A DNA stretch of 64,000 nt from Rhizobium sp. P40RR-XXII (GCF_012641405.1 NZ_JABAII010000020.1:53850-117849), one strand, 5' to 3'. Shown: positions 27,010 through 35,757, counted from the stretch's first letter. The notes: a model not told the origin generated them from the sequence alone. Numbers and translations: made by a program.

Positions 27010-27984
27010 GTGCCCAAAAGCCTATTTGGCTTTATTTTGATAATGGGACGACGCCATCAATTTGCGCTCGCGGTGATTTCCATTGTGCTTTTCGTTGTCG
27101 AGGCCGCACCTCTGGAACTGCAAAGACGCATCGTGAATGCCGCGACGGCTGGCGCTGCTTATCGCGTCATTCTGTTGCTTGCGCTTGGCTATCTTGGTCT
27201 TGTTGCTGCAGAGGGTACTATAAAACTCATACTCAATATTTATCGCGGTTGGATCGCCGAGACTGCAATTCTATGGCTGCGTGGGCGGACCCTGGCAACG
27301 TCAGCGCATCAGGACGGATCATCGGTCGAGGTCGTCGCCGAAAGCATTCAGCTTTCAATCGTCCTGGCCGAGGCAGAGCCTGTGGGCGGCTTTGTCGGCA
27401 CCAGTATTTCCGAGCCTCTTCTGCAGGTGGGAATCCTGCTTACCGTCGGCGGCTATCTCATTTTTCTCCAGCCATTGATGGCACTTGCCATCGCTGTTGT
27501 CTATTGTCCACAGTTTGGCTTTGTTCCCCTCATGCAGTCAGCAATCAATCGCCGGATTGGAACAAAGGTTAGCGTAATGCGTGAAATCAGCGAGGGCATG
27601 ATGGAGCATGTCGATACCGACGAAGCCTCCGCTGCACAGGCGCAGCGCATCCAGGCGCTCTTTTCCACCAATATGAGCATCTATAAACTGAAGTTTACCA
27701 TGAACTTCATGATGAATCTGATGATCCAACTGGGTTATGTCGGAATTTTCGTTCTGGGAGGCTACTATGTCGTAACTGGAAAGACCGAGATCGGCACAGT
27801 CGTCGCCTTTTTGTCTGGCCTTTCCAAGTTGACCGATCCGTGGAGCGCGCTGGTGGATTGGTATCGTGATCTGAAGGCAACGCAGGTCAAATATGCCTTG
27901 ATCCGCGATGCAAGCAAAGTTGCCGTCGGATCAAGTCAAATCGTCGTCGTGCCGCCGGGTGTGAAATCGTCGTTGGCCACCTAA
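27010..27984 (+). CDS. ABC-type transmembrane domain protein lacking an ATPase domain
   Basis: A 324-residue membrane protein with about six helices, the layout of the transmembrane part of an ABC exporter. It includes RRHQFALAVISIVLFVVEAA and LGGYYVVTGKTEIGTVVAFLSG, the latter typical of the fifth to sixth helix of such exporters. The protein ends about 35 residues after the last helix with no Walker A motif, so there is no ATPase domain. The GTG at 27010 has AAGGAG 6 bases upstream, making it a better start than the frame from 26965. It may pair with a separate ATPase or have another role. It follows the host-attachment gene by 158 bases. No frameshift into a downstream ATPase was found. 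Confidence 0.7.
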   Translation: MPKSLFGFILIMGRRHQFALAVISIVLFVVEAAPLELQRRIVNAATAGAAYRVILLLALGYLGLVAAEGTIKLILNIYRGWIAETAILWLRGRTLATSAHQDGSSVEVVAESIQLSIVLAEAEPVGGFVGTSISEPLLQVGILLTVGGYLIFLQPLMALAIAVVYCPQFGFVPLMQSAINRRIGTKVSVMREISEGMMEHVDTDEASAAQAQRIQALFSTNMSIYKLKFTMNFMMNLMIQLGYVGIFVLGGYYVVTGKTEIGTVVAFLSGLSKLTDPWSALVDWYRDLKATQVKYALIRDASKVAVGSSQIVVVPPGVKSSLAT

Positions 27985-28230
27985 TGTGAGGTATGCCGAA
28001 AGTCGCAGCCTGTTCGACAATCAGGGCGAGCGGTCGTCCAGAGTTTGCTGCACATGGGCCACCGCCGCGCCAACAGAGCACAAGAAGGTGCCTATACGCT
28101 GCGGCGTCACCTCTTCTCGGCAGGTCCGGTTCAGCGATTTGGTGTCGATCAATCGCCGCTTGCCATTACGATGAGGTTACATCGTCGAATAACGCGGTCA
28201 GCTTCGAACTCTTTGCACGGAGCTATTGCA

Positions 28231-29052
28231 TCAATTCGACAAAAGCAGATGCTGCGGGCAATGCTGAAGCAGATGCTGCGTGACACCGCCGAATATCCGC
28301 TCCCTGAAGCGACTATGCCCGTAACCGCCGGCAACGATCAGATCAGCTTGAAGTTCTGTTGCAATATCGATGATCGCTTCGCCGGTGCTTCCTAGCCGCA
28401 GCGGTTCAATCAGGCGTCGCGCTCGAACATTATACCGAATGAGATAGTGCATGATATCCTCGGCAGGATCATTGTCGTAATCTGTCTCCCGAACGCTCAA
28501 CAGTACGACATCTTCGGCTTGCTGAAGCAAAGGTATCGCGTCAGCTATCGACCGTCTCGTTTCCCTGGTATCTTTCCAGGCAACCACGACCGTACGTGGC
28601 ACCAAAGCATTCATTGTCGGAGAGGGAATCAGCAAAGGGCGGCCGGCGGATAGCAAGACGGCACCCTGATCTGCGGTTCGGTGACTGTCGTATGCATGCC
28701 CCTTGTCGAGGCGAAAAAGCACCACGAGATCGGCACAGCGGGCTCGCTTGATGATCGTCGTTGTCGGGTCGGTGATTTCAGCGAACCATTCGACGTGCGT
28801 TCGGAATGGAGCATTTTGCATGATCTGTTCATGCAAATCCCGCTGTCGAGCTTCAATGGCGGCCGCGTCCCGGCGCATGATATTGACAGCTAAAGCTGCG
28901 CTGCGCCCCATAGCGAGTGCGAATGTGGGATCGGCAAAGCAGGCACAGTTCAGTTCGGCATCGAATCTGCCCGCTAGCTGAAGTGCGAAGGCTATACGTC
29001 TTTCTGCGCGTGCCTCGATATCCAAATGAACCAGAATAGATTTGAATGTCAT
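28231..29052 (-). CDS. Universal stress protein, tandem UspA domains
   Basis: A 273-residue protein with two UspA-like halves. The first starts MTFKSILVHLDIEARAERRI. The second, from about residue 150, has TVVVAWKDTRETRRSIADAI and ends with the loop VAGGYGHSRFRERIFGGVTQ. It is related to, but clearly more diverged than, the tandem proteins at 13907 and 34888. The ATG at 29052 follows AAGGA; the longer frame from 29235 lacks any signal. It lies downstream of adhP on the same strand with a 276-base gap and no FixK box of its own that I could find, so it may be read from the adhP promoter or another signal. Confidence 0.85.
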   Translation of the reverse strand: MTFKSILVHLDIEARAERRIAFALQLAGRFDAELNCACFADPTFALAMGRSAALAVNIMRRDAAAIEARQRDLHEQIMQNAPFRTHVEWFAEITDPTTTIIKRARCADLVVLFRLDKGHAYDSHRTADQGAVLLSAGRPLLIPSPTMNALVPRTVVVAWKDTRETRRSIADAIPLLQQAEDVVLLSVRETDYDNDPAEDIMHYLIRYNVRARRLIEPLRLGSTGEAIIDIATELQADLIVAGGYGHSRFRERIFGGVTQHLLQHCPQHLLLSN

Positions 29053-29328
29053 GAGCTGTTTCCTTTGTTGGCTCTGGGCAAAAGCCGTTAATCGGCTATC
29101 ATGATCGGATCGCTGCCGCGGCAATGCCGTGACCTGCGTCAAAGTCTGCACAGAGATCGGGCCAGCGTCGTTGGCTGGAACGCGGCGGCATCTTTTTGGT
29201 GAAAGCCGTCGAATAGGGTAGCCGCGCTCAGACAAACCCCCGGTGTGAGAATGATCGCATCTGGAGCGTCGATTGAGCGGGCAAAGCCACGATATTGATT
29301 CCGATCTGCTAGAAAGTCTTTCCGTTTT

Positions 29329-30402
29329 TCAAGCATAGAGCGGTTCGGTTCCAATTTTTTGCGTTGCCGCTTCCATCGCCATATCCAGGACGATGCGCCC
29401 ATCGATGCGCCCTTGCTTCAGATCGCTGAACACTTGGTTGATGTCTTCGAGGGGGGCACGGCGGACGGCGACCTTGACTTTGTGATCGGCGGCAAAAGCT
29501 ATCGCCTCGTCGAGATCTCGACGTGTTCCGACGATCGACCCGCGAACCGTGATGCGCTTAAGGACGACGTCGAAGATCGGAGTGGCGAACTGGCCAGGCG
29601 GCAGACCTACCAGGCTGATGGTACCCTTCTTGCGAACCAACGACAGGGCCTGCGAAAACGCGGTCGGCGAGACCGCTGTCACAAGGACGCCGTGGGCACC
29701 CCCATTGGTAACCTTCATCACTTCCGAGACCGTATCCGGCACCGTGGCGTTGATGGCGATATCGGCTCCGGCCATGCGCGCAAGAATGAGCTTCGGCGGC
29801 GCAATGTCGAGAGCAATTACTTTCAATCCCATTGCCTTGGCATACTGAATTGCGACGTGCCCGAGGCCACCCACGCCAGAGATGACAACCCATTCGCCAG
29901 GTTTTGCTTCCGTCTCCTTCAACCCCTTATATGTCGTGACGCCGGCACACAAAATGGGCGCTATTTCGGCGAAATCCATGTGGCCGGGAAGATGGGCGGC
30001 GAAGGCCGCTTTGGCGATGACATAATCGGCAAAGCCGCCATCGCAGCTATATCCGGTATTGTGCTGATGATCGCATAGTGTTTCCCATCCTGTCTCGCAA
30101 TATTCGCATTGCAGGCAAGCATCGTGCAGCCACGCGACACCCACACGGTCGCCCTCCTTCACATTGGTGACGCCTGGTCCGATCGCCGCAACAACGCCGG
30201 CAACTTCGTGTCCCGGTATAAAGGGCAATCTGGGACGCACCGGCCAGTCGCCATCGGCTGCATGCAGATCCGTGTGACAGACGCCACAGGCTTTGACCTT
30301 GACGAGAATCTCGCCCGGGCCTGGCTGCGGCACCGGCACCTGTTCGATCGTCAAAGGCCTGCCGAACTCTCTTACGATCGCTGCCCGCATGAATTTATCC
30401 AT
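29329..30402 (-). CDS. adhP: Zinc-dependent alcohol dehydrogenase, AdhP type
   Basis: A 357-residue medium-chain dehydrogenase. The catalytic zinc site is present (CGVCHTDLHAADGDWP, then GHEVAGVVAAIG), as is the structural zinc lobe with its cysteines (LQCEYCETGWETLC). The NAD-binding motif is GVGGLGHVAIQYAK. The resemblance is strongest to the AdhP/AdhA propanol-preferring ethanol dehydrogenases, which recycle NADH by reducing acetaldehyde when respiration is limited. The ATG at 30402 (MDKFMRAAIV) follows CGGAG. A FixK-type box lies 66 bases upstream, consistent with induction at low oxygen. A second gene of this kind, now interrupted, is at 42346. Confidence 0.93.
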   Translation of the reverse strand: MDKFMRAAIVREFGRPLTIEQVPVPQPGPGEILVKVKACGVCHTDLHAADGDWPVRPRLPFIPGHEVAGVVAAIGPGVTNVKEGDRVGVAWLHDACLQCEYCETGWETLCDHQHNTGYSCDGGFADYVIAKAAFAAHLPGHMDFAEIAPILCAGVTTYKGLKETEAKPGEWVVISGVGGLGHVAIQYAKAMGLKVIALDIAPPKLILARMAGADIAINATVPDTVSEVMKVTNGGAHGVLVTAVSPTAFSQALSLVRKKGTISLVGLPPGQFATPIFDVVLKRITVRGSIVGTRRDLDEAIAFAADHKVKVAVRRAPLEDINQVFSDLKQGRIDGRIVLDMAMEAATQKIGTEPLYA

Positions 30403-30467
30403 GGAAATCTCCGTCCAGATCAAATTAACACCACTTTACAAATCTGCCGCAATGTGCGGGCGCAACA

Positions 30468-30481
30468 TTGATCTGCCGCAA
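30468..30481. promoter_or_regulatory. FixK-type box between adhP and 30545 gene
   Basis: TTGATCTGCCGCAA (TTGA-N6-GCAA), 66 bases from the adhP start and 63 bases from the divergent gene start. Confidence 0.55.
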
Positions 30482-30544
30482 TGACGCAAGTTGCGCTGAC
30501 TGGCTTCCATTATCCACTTACGGATCAATCATGAGGTGAGGCCG

Positions 30545-30991
30545 ATGAGAGGTAACTACACGCTCAACCCCATGAGGGGAGGTCAGGTTGTCCAGGCTTT
30601 GGCCTTTCTTCGGGCTTTCGGCCCGGAGATTAGCGTCGAACGCTGGCAAGTCATCGTTGAGCAGGGCTATGCGACGATGGTGGTGACCGATGGCGCTGGT
30701 TACATTCGTGGATTGACCTTCTCGCTTGTGCGTATGCATCCGATTGCGCATAAGCTGCTTGACGTTCCGATCTTGATTGTCGGTAGTGTCACGAACGAAA
30801 AAGCCATCGCCGAATCGCTCTTCCTGGAGGCCAAACGCCGTGCGATCGTTCAGCGTTGCGACTTCATACGCATCTGGACCTGGTCACCCGATGTGCTTGA
30901 CAGGCTTGATGATCTTTCCTTCTGCAATCGCTGGGATCACGGCCTGATGCACTGCCTCAAACCTGCCCCTATTCAATCTCTCGGCGACTGA
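30545..30991 (+). CDS. Hypothetical protein, possibly GNAT-like
   Basis: A 148-residue soluble protein that I do not firmly recognise. The order of segments, with a hydrophobic strand GYATMVVTDGAGYIRGLTFS, a central VPILIVGSVTNEKAIAESLF and then KRRAIVQRCDFIRIWTWSP followed by LDDLSFCNRWDHGL, resembles a GNAT acetyltransferase with a weak acetyl-CoA loop. That resemblance is suggestive only. GAGGTGAGG precedes the ATG. It diverges from adhP and shares a FixK-type box with it, and lies just upstream of the fixK-like regulator, 112 bases away, with the K-box between them. Confidence 0.6.
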   Translation: MRGNYTLNPMRGGQVVQALAFLRAFGPEISVERWQVIVEQGYATMVVTDGAGYIRGLTFSLVRMHPIAHKLLDVPILIVGSVTNEKAIAESLFLEAKRRAIVQRCDFIRIWTWSPDVLDRLDDLSFCNRWDHGLMHCLKPAPIQSLGD

Positions 30992-31000
30992 GCTGGCGCT

Positions 31001-31016
31001 GTTACATTCAGTTACA
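31001..31016 (+). promoter_or_regulatory. Direct repeat GTTACA-N4-GTTACA (FxkR K-box candidate)
   Basis: GTTACATTCAGTTACA, two exact hexamers on a 10-base pitch, ending 87 bases before the fixK-like start. From memory, work on Rhizobium etli CFN42 described a K-box of this form bound by FxkR. An OmpR-type regulator beside a hybrid FixL is encoded here, which fits. Confidence 0.72.
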
Positions 31017-31103
31017 AATTCGCACCAATTGGCACATGGCTGGCGTTTCCCTGTCACGCGAAAACCGTCAATTGCTCTTCATTGATTTAAAGGAGTAACG
31101 GGC

Positions 31104-31850
31104 ATGCTGACGAGCAATCTGCATATGGTTCGCGACGTGAGAGGCGATACGTCCGCCGCCGCAGAACTATCTGATTTCAATGGCATATTTTGCAGGCAGC
31201 CTCTCGAACACGCGCAGCCGGGGCAAATTGTGTTCTTCGAAGGCGACCCTGCGAAACACGTCTTTTCACTGGTTGAAGGAAACCTTCGGATCTGCCGGTT
31301 GCTGTCAGATGGCCGACGCGTCATTACAGGCTTCCTGAGAAGTGGCGATGCGGTGGGCGTTTCATTCAAGAATCGGTATCTCTATAGCGCTGAGGCGATC
31401 GATGAGGTCACGTTCCGACGAGTAACCAAGCGGTCTTTCGAAGAGGAGCTTGCGACGTCCCCGCAGCTTCGCCCTCTGGTGTTTTCGAGGGTTTGTGACG
31501 AGGTTGCCGCAGCGCAAGATCAAATGGTGCTGCTATCTTGCAAAAGCGCTGAGGAGCGTCTTGCTAGTTTTCTTCTGCGCCAATTGCAATCCGATGAAGC
31601 CCATGGTGGTTTGCGCGGCGTGATCGCGCTGCCCATGACGCGGCTGGATATTGCGGATTATCTAGGGCTGACGATCGAGACAGTGTCACGAACGGTGACG
31701 AAATTGTCCAGTAAGGGGATCATCAGCGTATGCGGTCGTCACGGTATCAAGGTCCTCAGCAGGGCCGGTCTCGCGCATCAAGCAGCAGAATACGAAGATG
31801 ATGACGTCGGAAATAACGGCAGAACTATGATGGCCCAGCGCCGCCACTAG
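31104..31850 (+). CDS. fixK: FixK-type Crp/Fnr regulator
   Basis: A 248-residue Crp/Fnr-family activator. Residues about 30-140 form the cyclic-nucleotide-type sensor barrel (GQIVFFEGDPAKHVFSLVEG). The C-terminal winged helix has MTRLDIADYLGLTIETVSRT, whose E-x-x-S-R recognition helix is the one that reads TTGAT half sites. The N-terminal cysteine cluster of oxygen-labile Fnr/FnrN is absent (only a single Cys near residue 30), so it is FixK-like and needs upstream control. AAGGAG precedes the ATG. The GTTACA repeat upstream and the FixL/FxkR pair nearby provide that control. Its expected targets are the numerous TTGA-N6-TCAA boxes in this window. Confidence 0.88.
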   Translation: MLTSNLHMVRDVRGDTSAAAELSDFNGIFCRQPLEHAQPGQIVFFEGDPAKHVFSLVEGNLRICRLLSDGRRVITGFLRSGDAVGVSFKNRYLYSAEAIDEVTFRRVTKRSFEEELATSPQLRPLVFSRVCDEVAAAQDQMVLLSCKSAEERLASFLLRQLQSDEAHGGLRGVIALPMTRLDIADYLGLTIETVSRTVTKLSSKGIISVCGRHGIKVLSRAGLAHQAAEYEDDDVGNNGRTMMAQRRH

Positions 31851-31982
31851 CATCGTGTTGGCTATCCGGGGAATTGGGGCGCGGACGTGTCGCAATCAAT
31901 GTGATACGCTGGCGCCCCAACTTCAATGAGGACAGCTCTTCTAATAGATGCCGCACTCTCATCGGGATTGTCTTGACTATCA

Positions 31983-32014
31983 AGCCCTTAGGGCCCGTAT
32001 GGCCCCTAGGGGCT
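31983..32014. repeat. Imperfect inverted repeat downstream of fixK
   Basis: AGCCCTTAGGGCC and GGCCCCTAGGGGCT around a short loop form a strong GC-rich hairpin 133 bases after the fixK stop. No T-run follows on either strand, so it may be a factor-dependent terminator or simply a structural repeat. Confidence 0.45.
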
Positions 32015-32111
32015 AAAGAACGAAGATTCCGTTTGCGCGCGATACATTCGTGCGGGCTTGAAAATCGGATGCGGAAACCGATGGAGGATATATCGTCTTA
32101 AAGATTGCAAC

Positions 32112-32627
32112 TCATGCGGTCAGCGATTTCGACAAGAGAAGAAGTGTAGGATCGCCCGGGCAGGCTTCAGCCTTGAAGCCCATGTTCTCCTCTAGTTCGA
32201 TGGCGTCGTAATTACTTCTGTCTTCCATCGACTCGATCTTTTCCAAGCCCCGCTGTCTGGCTTCTTTCACCATCAGGCCCAGAAGTTCCCAACCAAGGCC
32301 GTGACCCTTGAAGTCGCTGCGCACGGTAATGGCGACTTCACCACGTTTTTTTTGGTGATCACATGCCAACACGGCCGTCGCAACGGGCGTAGTAGAGTTC
32401 CCAGGGAAAGCGAGATAGCTTTCTATGGCCTTGTGATCTGCACCGATCAGGTCAGCAATCTGCTTTCGCGAAACATGTTTGACGGCTGATAGAAAACGGA
32501 AGCGCAGGTCCTGTGGACTGACATGATCGAAAAGCTGGATCATGAGCTCTTCGTCTTCGATACCTGCCGGCCTAACCGTCACCTGCAGGCCTTCCCGCGT
32601 CGTGATGTTCCATTTTTCTTCTGGCAT
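32112..32627 (-). CDS. GNAT acetyltransferase (Pat-like, stand-alone)
   Basis: A 171-residue acetyltransferase whose sequence parallels the GNAT domain of the PatZ-like fusion at 15252. It shows VRPAGIEDEELMIQLFDHVS at the start, DLRFRFL, GEVAITVRSDFKGHGLGWEL with the acetyl-CoA loop near residue 110, and DAIELEENMGFKAE near the end. It would acetylate proteins or small molecules; the target is unknown. The ATG at 32627 has AAGGAG upstream. It stands alone between the fixK-like gene and the acetate kinase remnant; a FixK-type box 183 bases upstream may serve it. Confidence 0.83.
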   Translation of the reverse strand: MPEEKWNITTREGLQVTVRPAGIEDEELMIQLFDHVSPQDLRFRFLSAVKHVSRKQIADLIGADHKAIESYLAFPGNSTTPVATAVLACDHQKKRGEVAITVRSDFKGHGLGWELLGLMVKEARQRGLEKIESMEDRSNYDAIELEENMGFKAEACPGDPTLLLLSKSLTA

Positions 32628-32939
32628 CGCAGTCTCCTTCTTGTCCAAAATGACGTCTTATTTGCCCAACGTGGATATCTGACGGCAAAATCGAACCCTT
32701 GTAAGCGCTCTGTGCACGACATAAATCCTTTATCGGGTTGCCTACCATGAACTGCACATGCAGACACTGATCGCAGGATTTGTTTTATCCGCGGTCGCAC
32801 GGATCAGCCTTGCGGTGGATCAAACTTGCGGAGCGACGATTTGGGAGCCTCGATGTCCATTGGGACAGGTTCGGCTCCGATAAGCGATCTTTGAGATTGT
32901 CATGCGAGGCGCGAGCCTCAGCACACGCTTCACATCCTG
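32628..32939. other. Intergenic stretch with a FixK-type box
   Basis: About 310 bases between the acetyltransferase gene and the acetate kinase remnant. Apart from the box at 32810 I see no gene or hairpin. Confidence 0.5.
32810..32823. promoter_or_regulatory. FixK-type box (TTGC variant)
   Basis: TTGCGGTGGATCAA, one perfect half and a TTGC half, 183 bases upstream of the acetyltransferase start. Confidence 0.4.
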
Positions 32940-33890
32940 GTTTCGCTCGTCAATTGCAATAGCGAAAGGGTTTCATTGGCCATGACCCGCTCGTCGCCCG
33001 TCGGAATCACATATGCGGCAAGGCGACTTTGCGCTGAATGGACGACCATCGCGTTTCGCATATTAGCAACTGCCTCCAGCTCAAGCCGGAGCCAGGCAAG
33101 ATGGCGTGCCGCCATCGCGCGAATTTGCGGTTGATGCTCGCCCATGCCAGCCGTAAAGACAAGCCCGTCGAGACCGCAAAGCGTTGCCTCCATTCGGCGA
33201 CTTTCCCGGCAATACGAAGCGCGAAGAGTTCGAGGGCCTGCTTTACCTGCGCGCTATCGTCGGTCAACAGGTCGCGCGTATCGGCACTGATACCGGAGAC
33301 GCCGAGCAGTCCGGAATGGCAATAGACCATGTCCTCGATATCGCGTAGGCTGCGACCCTTGGCTCCCAAGATGTATGGCAAAGCACTGGGATCAAGCACC
33401 CCGCAACGGCCATATGCCATCCAGTGTGGAAAATCCCATGCTGCCATCGCGACTTATGACACCATCAAGCGCGCGTAAACTGGCGCCGCTGCCGATATGG
33501 GCGACAACGACCTTGCCAGCTGCCAGCCTAGGTGCCGGTTGTCGCAACGCCGGTATGATGAATTGATGAGACAGCCCGTGAAAGGTGTAGCGTGGAACGT
33601 GTATCCGATACGGTGACCTACGCCGCGGAGCATCGACAGATCCATATGCCTGCCGAGAAGGTCAGACATTTTCCTCGGTGATCATATGAAGTTCATCGCC
33701 CGGCGCCGCCTTCAGCGGCAGATTGAGGCAAGCTGGTCCGTCTGGCAGATGGAAGGTCAAGGGCCGCCTGCGGAAATCAATCACCGCTCGAGCGATATCG
33801 ATCGCCGTATCGTGACGGACTTCGCACAGGCCGATTTTAACGCTGGACGAGTCCTCATTGAAGGTTATGAGCTGGAAGGTGGTTTCAATA
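32940..33890 (-). pseudogene. ackA: Acetate kinase, decayed
   Basis: Pieces of acetate kinase, the ATP-forming enzyme of acetate fermentation, lie in several frames. The N-terminal part (about 33890-33662) reads LITFNEDSSSVKIGL and DFRRRPLTFHLPDGPA. A short part with MLRGVGHRI follows, then a deletion, then a piece with the expected HGLSHQFI and HIGSGASLR motifs in another frame. The middle (GVLDPSALPYILGAKGRS, GLLGVSGISADTRDLL) is open from 33447. After another shift the C-terminus (GLVFTAGMGEHQPQIRAMAA) runs to about 32940. At least three frameshifts and one internal deletion make it non-functional. The usual partner (phosphotransacetylase or phosphoketolase) is not nearby. Confidence 0.82.
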
Positions 33891-33989
33891 TCGATCTTGT
33901 TGGAGCTCGCATGCCTGGAAAAGCCTGATTGGCAGTTGCGCGATACCTCGACTGCTCGGTTTGTGATCAAGCAAGCATTGGGGTGGGTT

Positions 33990-34653
33990 TCATGCGTTTT
34001 GCGATGCAATCTGAAGGCCATCGACAAGGCCGCTTGTGCCCCTGATGCGTTCGACGAGGACCTTGATCGCTTGGCGTTGCAGTTCAGAATCAATAGTTCC
34101 TGTTAGTGAGACCCGCGCGTTTCGAACCGCGACATTGATCCTGTGGTTATCCAGGCCCAGCTCGCTCTTCAATCGCGTCGCAATAGCCAACCTGAGCGCA
34201 TCGTCTCCGGAAGCGATGACATCGGGTTTTGTCTCGACAAGCGCGATCAGGAGGTCACGACGGCTCACGAGCCCGATGAGATGGCTCTGGTCAAGAACAA
34301 GGACGCGCTTGATGTTGTGGGCGGCCATGAGCTTTGCGACGATTGAAACGGGGGTATCAGGTGAGACCGCGACGAGGTTGGGGGTCATGATGTCGGCGAC
34401 ACGCCATGCCCTATTTTTGATATAGTTGCGGATTCCGCAATCGGCTAAACCTTCCGTAATCGGAGGAACTGAATTGATTTCGCAGCGTCCCAGCAAATCA
34501 CCCATCCGTGATGACGCCGCAGACATCGCCCCGATCGTCGATCACAGGCAAACCGCTGACGCGATTGTCGATCATCAACCGGATCGCGTGGCCGATACCT
34601 GCACTGGCATCAATCGTGATGACCTTCGCTGTCATAACGTCGCGAGCCAACAT
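33990..34653 (-). pseudogene. CBS-BON protein, frameshifted
   Basis: A relative of the CBS-BON protein at 25187. The start at 34653 has GGAG upstream, and the first CBS domain begins normally (MLARDVMTAKVITIDASAGI, then VSGLPVIDDRGDVCGVI). A frameshift at about 34520 ends the frame at TGA 34498-34500. The rest continues one frame over (34526-33990), with GDLLGR, then a second CBS domain (VADIMTPNLVAVSPDTPVSI) and a BON-like end (VAVRNARVSLTGTIDSELQR). Between CBS1 and CBS2 the linker is shorter and altered compared with its paralogs. A perfect FixK-type box at 34744 is still in place 90 bases upstream, showing recent activity. Confidence 0.75.
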
Positions 34654-34743
34654 GGTGAGCACTCCCAATTGAAAACGGGCTGTCCGGATCGAATAGCGAT
34701 CGCCGGAACGCCACCAAATTCACCAGAAATCTGCGCTTGATCA

Positions 34744-34757
34744 TTGATCGGCGTCAA
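34744..34757. promoter_or_regulatory. FixK/FNR-type box before the broken CBS-BON gene
   Basis: TTGATCGGCGTCAA, an exact palindrome 90 bases upstream of the start at 34653. It forms a pair with the box at 34811, which faces the divergent gene. Confidence 0.75.
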
Positions 34758-34810
34758 ACTCCGTCGGCAGATGATCAAGCGCCTTCGTAAGCGGTCTTTG
34801 AATGGGCTTG

Positions 34811-34824
34811 TTGATGCCGATCAA
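34811..34824. promoter_or_regulatory. FixK/FNR-type box before tandem-domain stress protein
   Basis: TTGATGCCGATCAA, an exact palindrome 63 bases upstream of the start at 34888. It is identical to the box at 3367. Confidence 0.8.
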
Positions 34825-34887
34825 AGTACCTGCAAGACAAAATGCCTAGTGTGACGTCATTCAAATCGCTAATCGAGGGCAAAGTCG

Positions 34888-35724
34888 ATGCCATGCAAAA
34901 CACTATTGTGCGTCACCGCCGCTCGTCACGGTGATCAGGATCTGCAAGCAGCAATCTCGCTGAGCATGATTATGGAAGCTCATCTTGTCCTCCTCGTCGT
35001 CGCATTCGGTGCGATGCCTCCCTATAGCGGCTATGCGGGTGAAACCGCGAGTATTTGGTTCGATGAACGCGACCGCGAGGCAACACTGCTCGGCGAGAAG
35101 ATCGAAACGGCTCGAGCCAAGCTCACTGCTTCTGGCATATCCTATGAAGTTCAGGAGTTTTTCTGCGACTTCCCATGGGCCCCGGATTTGCTCGGGCAAC
35201 GAGCCATGTATGCCGATATGACAATCATCGGTTCGGAAATGACGGCGGACGAAGATCTCAGAGGATTTGCGATCGACGGCGTGCTGTTCCATTCTCCAAC
35301 GCCGGCTCTCATCGTGCCGAAGGATTCTTCGCCGGTATGGCCGCCACGCACCGTCATGATTGCCTGGGATGCGGGTCAGGAGGCCGCCGACGCGGTTCAT
35401 AAGGCACTTGATATCCTAAAGGCAGCCGAGCGCGTGCACGTCGCCATGGTCGACCCAGTCGCCCTGCCTGGCCTGCAGGGTGAGGAACCGGGCGCCGATA
35501 TTGCCACCTATCTGGCTCGGCAGGGAGTGAACGTGACCGTTGATGTTATCGCAAGCGGAAAGCGATCAGCCGACGAGGCATTACAACGACATGGGGTCGA
35601 CATCAGCGCGGATCTGATTGTCATGGGAGCCTATGGCCACTCGCGAATGCGGGAAAGAATCTTCGGCGGTGTCACCCGCGCCATGCTGGAGCATGCGAAA
35701 TTGCCGATATTTCTTGGCCGATAG
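34888..35724 (+). CDS. Universal stress protein, tandem UspA domains
   Basis: A 278-residue two-domain Usp, the same length as and paralogous to that at 13907. The first half (about 1-140) begins MPCKTLLCVTAARHGDQ and has no nucleotide loop. The second half has TVMIAWDAGQEAADAVHKAL and ends with VMGAYGHSRMRERIFGGVTR. The shared block EEPGADIAAYLAR / EEPGADIATYLAR (residues about 200-212) marks the pair. A GAGGG ribosome site precedes the ATG. It is divergent from the broken CBS-BON gene, each with its own FixK-type box, and convergent with the FxkR-like gene 33 bases downstream. Confidence 0.9.
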   Translation: MPCKTLLCVTAARHGDQDLQAAISLSMIMEAHLVLLVVAFGAMPPYSGYAGETASIWFDERDREATLLGEKIETARAKLTASGISYEVQEFFCDFPWAPDLLGQRAMYADMTIIGSEMTADEDLRGFAIDGVLFHSPTPALIVPKDSSPVWPPRTVMIAWDAGQEAADAVHKALDILKAAERVHVAMVDPVALPGLQGEEPGADIATYLARQGVNVTVDVIASGKRSADEALQRHGVDISADLIVMGAYGHSRMRERIFGGVTRAMLEHAKLPIFLGR

Positions 35725-35757
35725 AGCTGCCGATCCGCAAATCTGTGAGGATGCCAT

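Noticed and set aside
31030..31045. TGGCACATGGCTGGCG as a sigma-54 promoter of fixK
   Set aside because: GG-N10-GC spacing is right but the -12 element is weak, and no enhancer-binding regulator is nearby; the GTTACA repeat explains control better.
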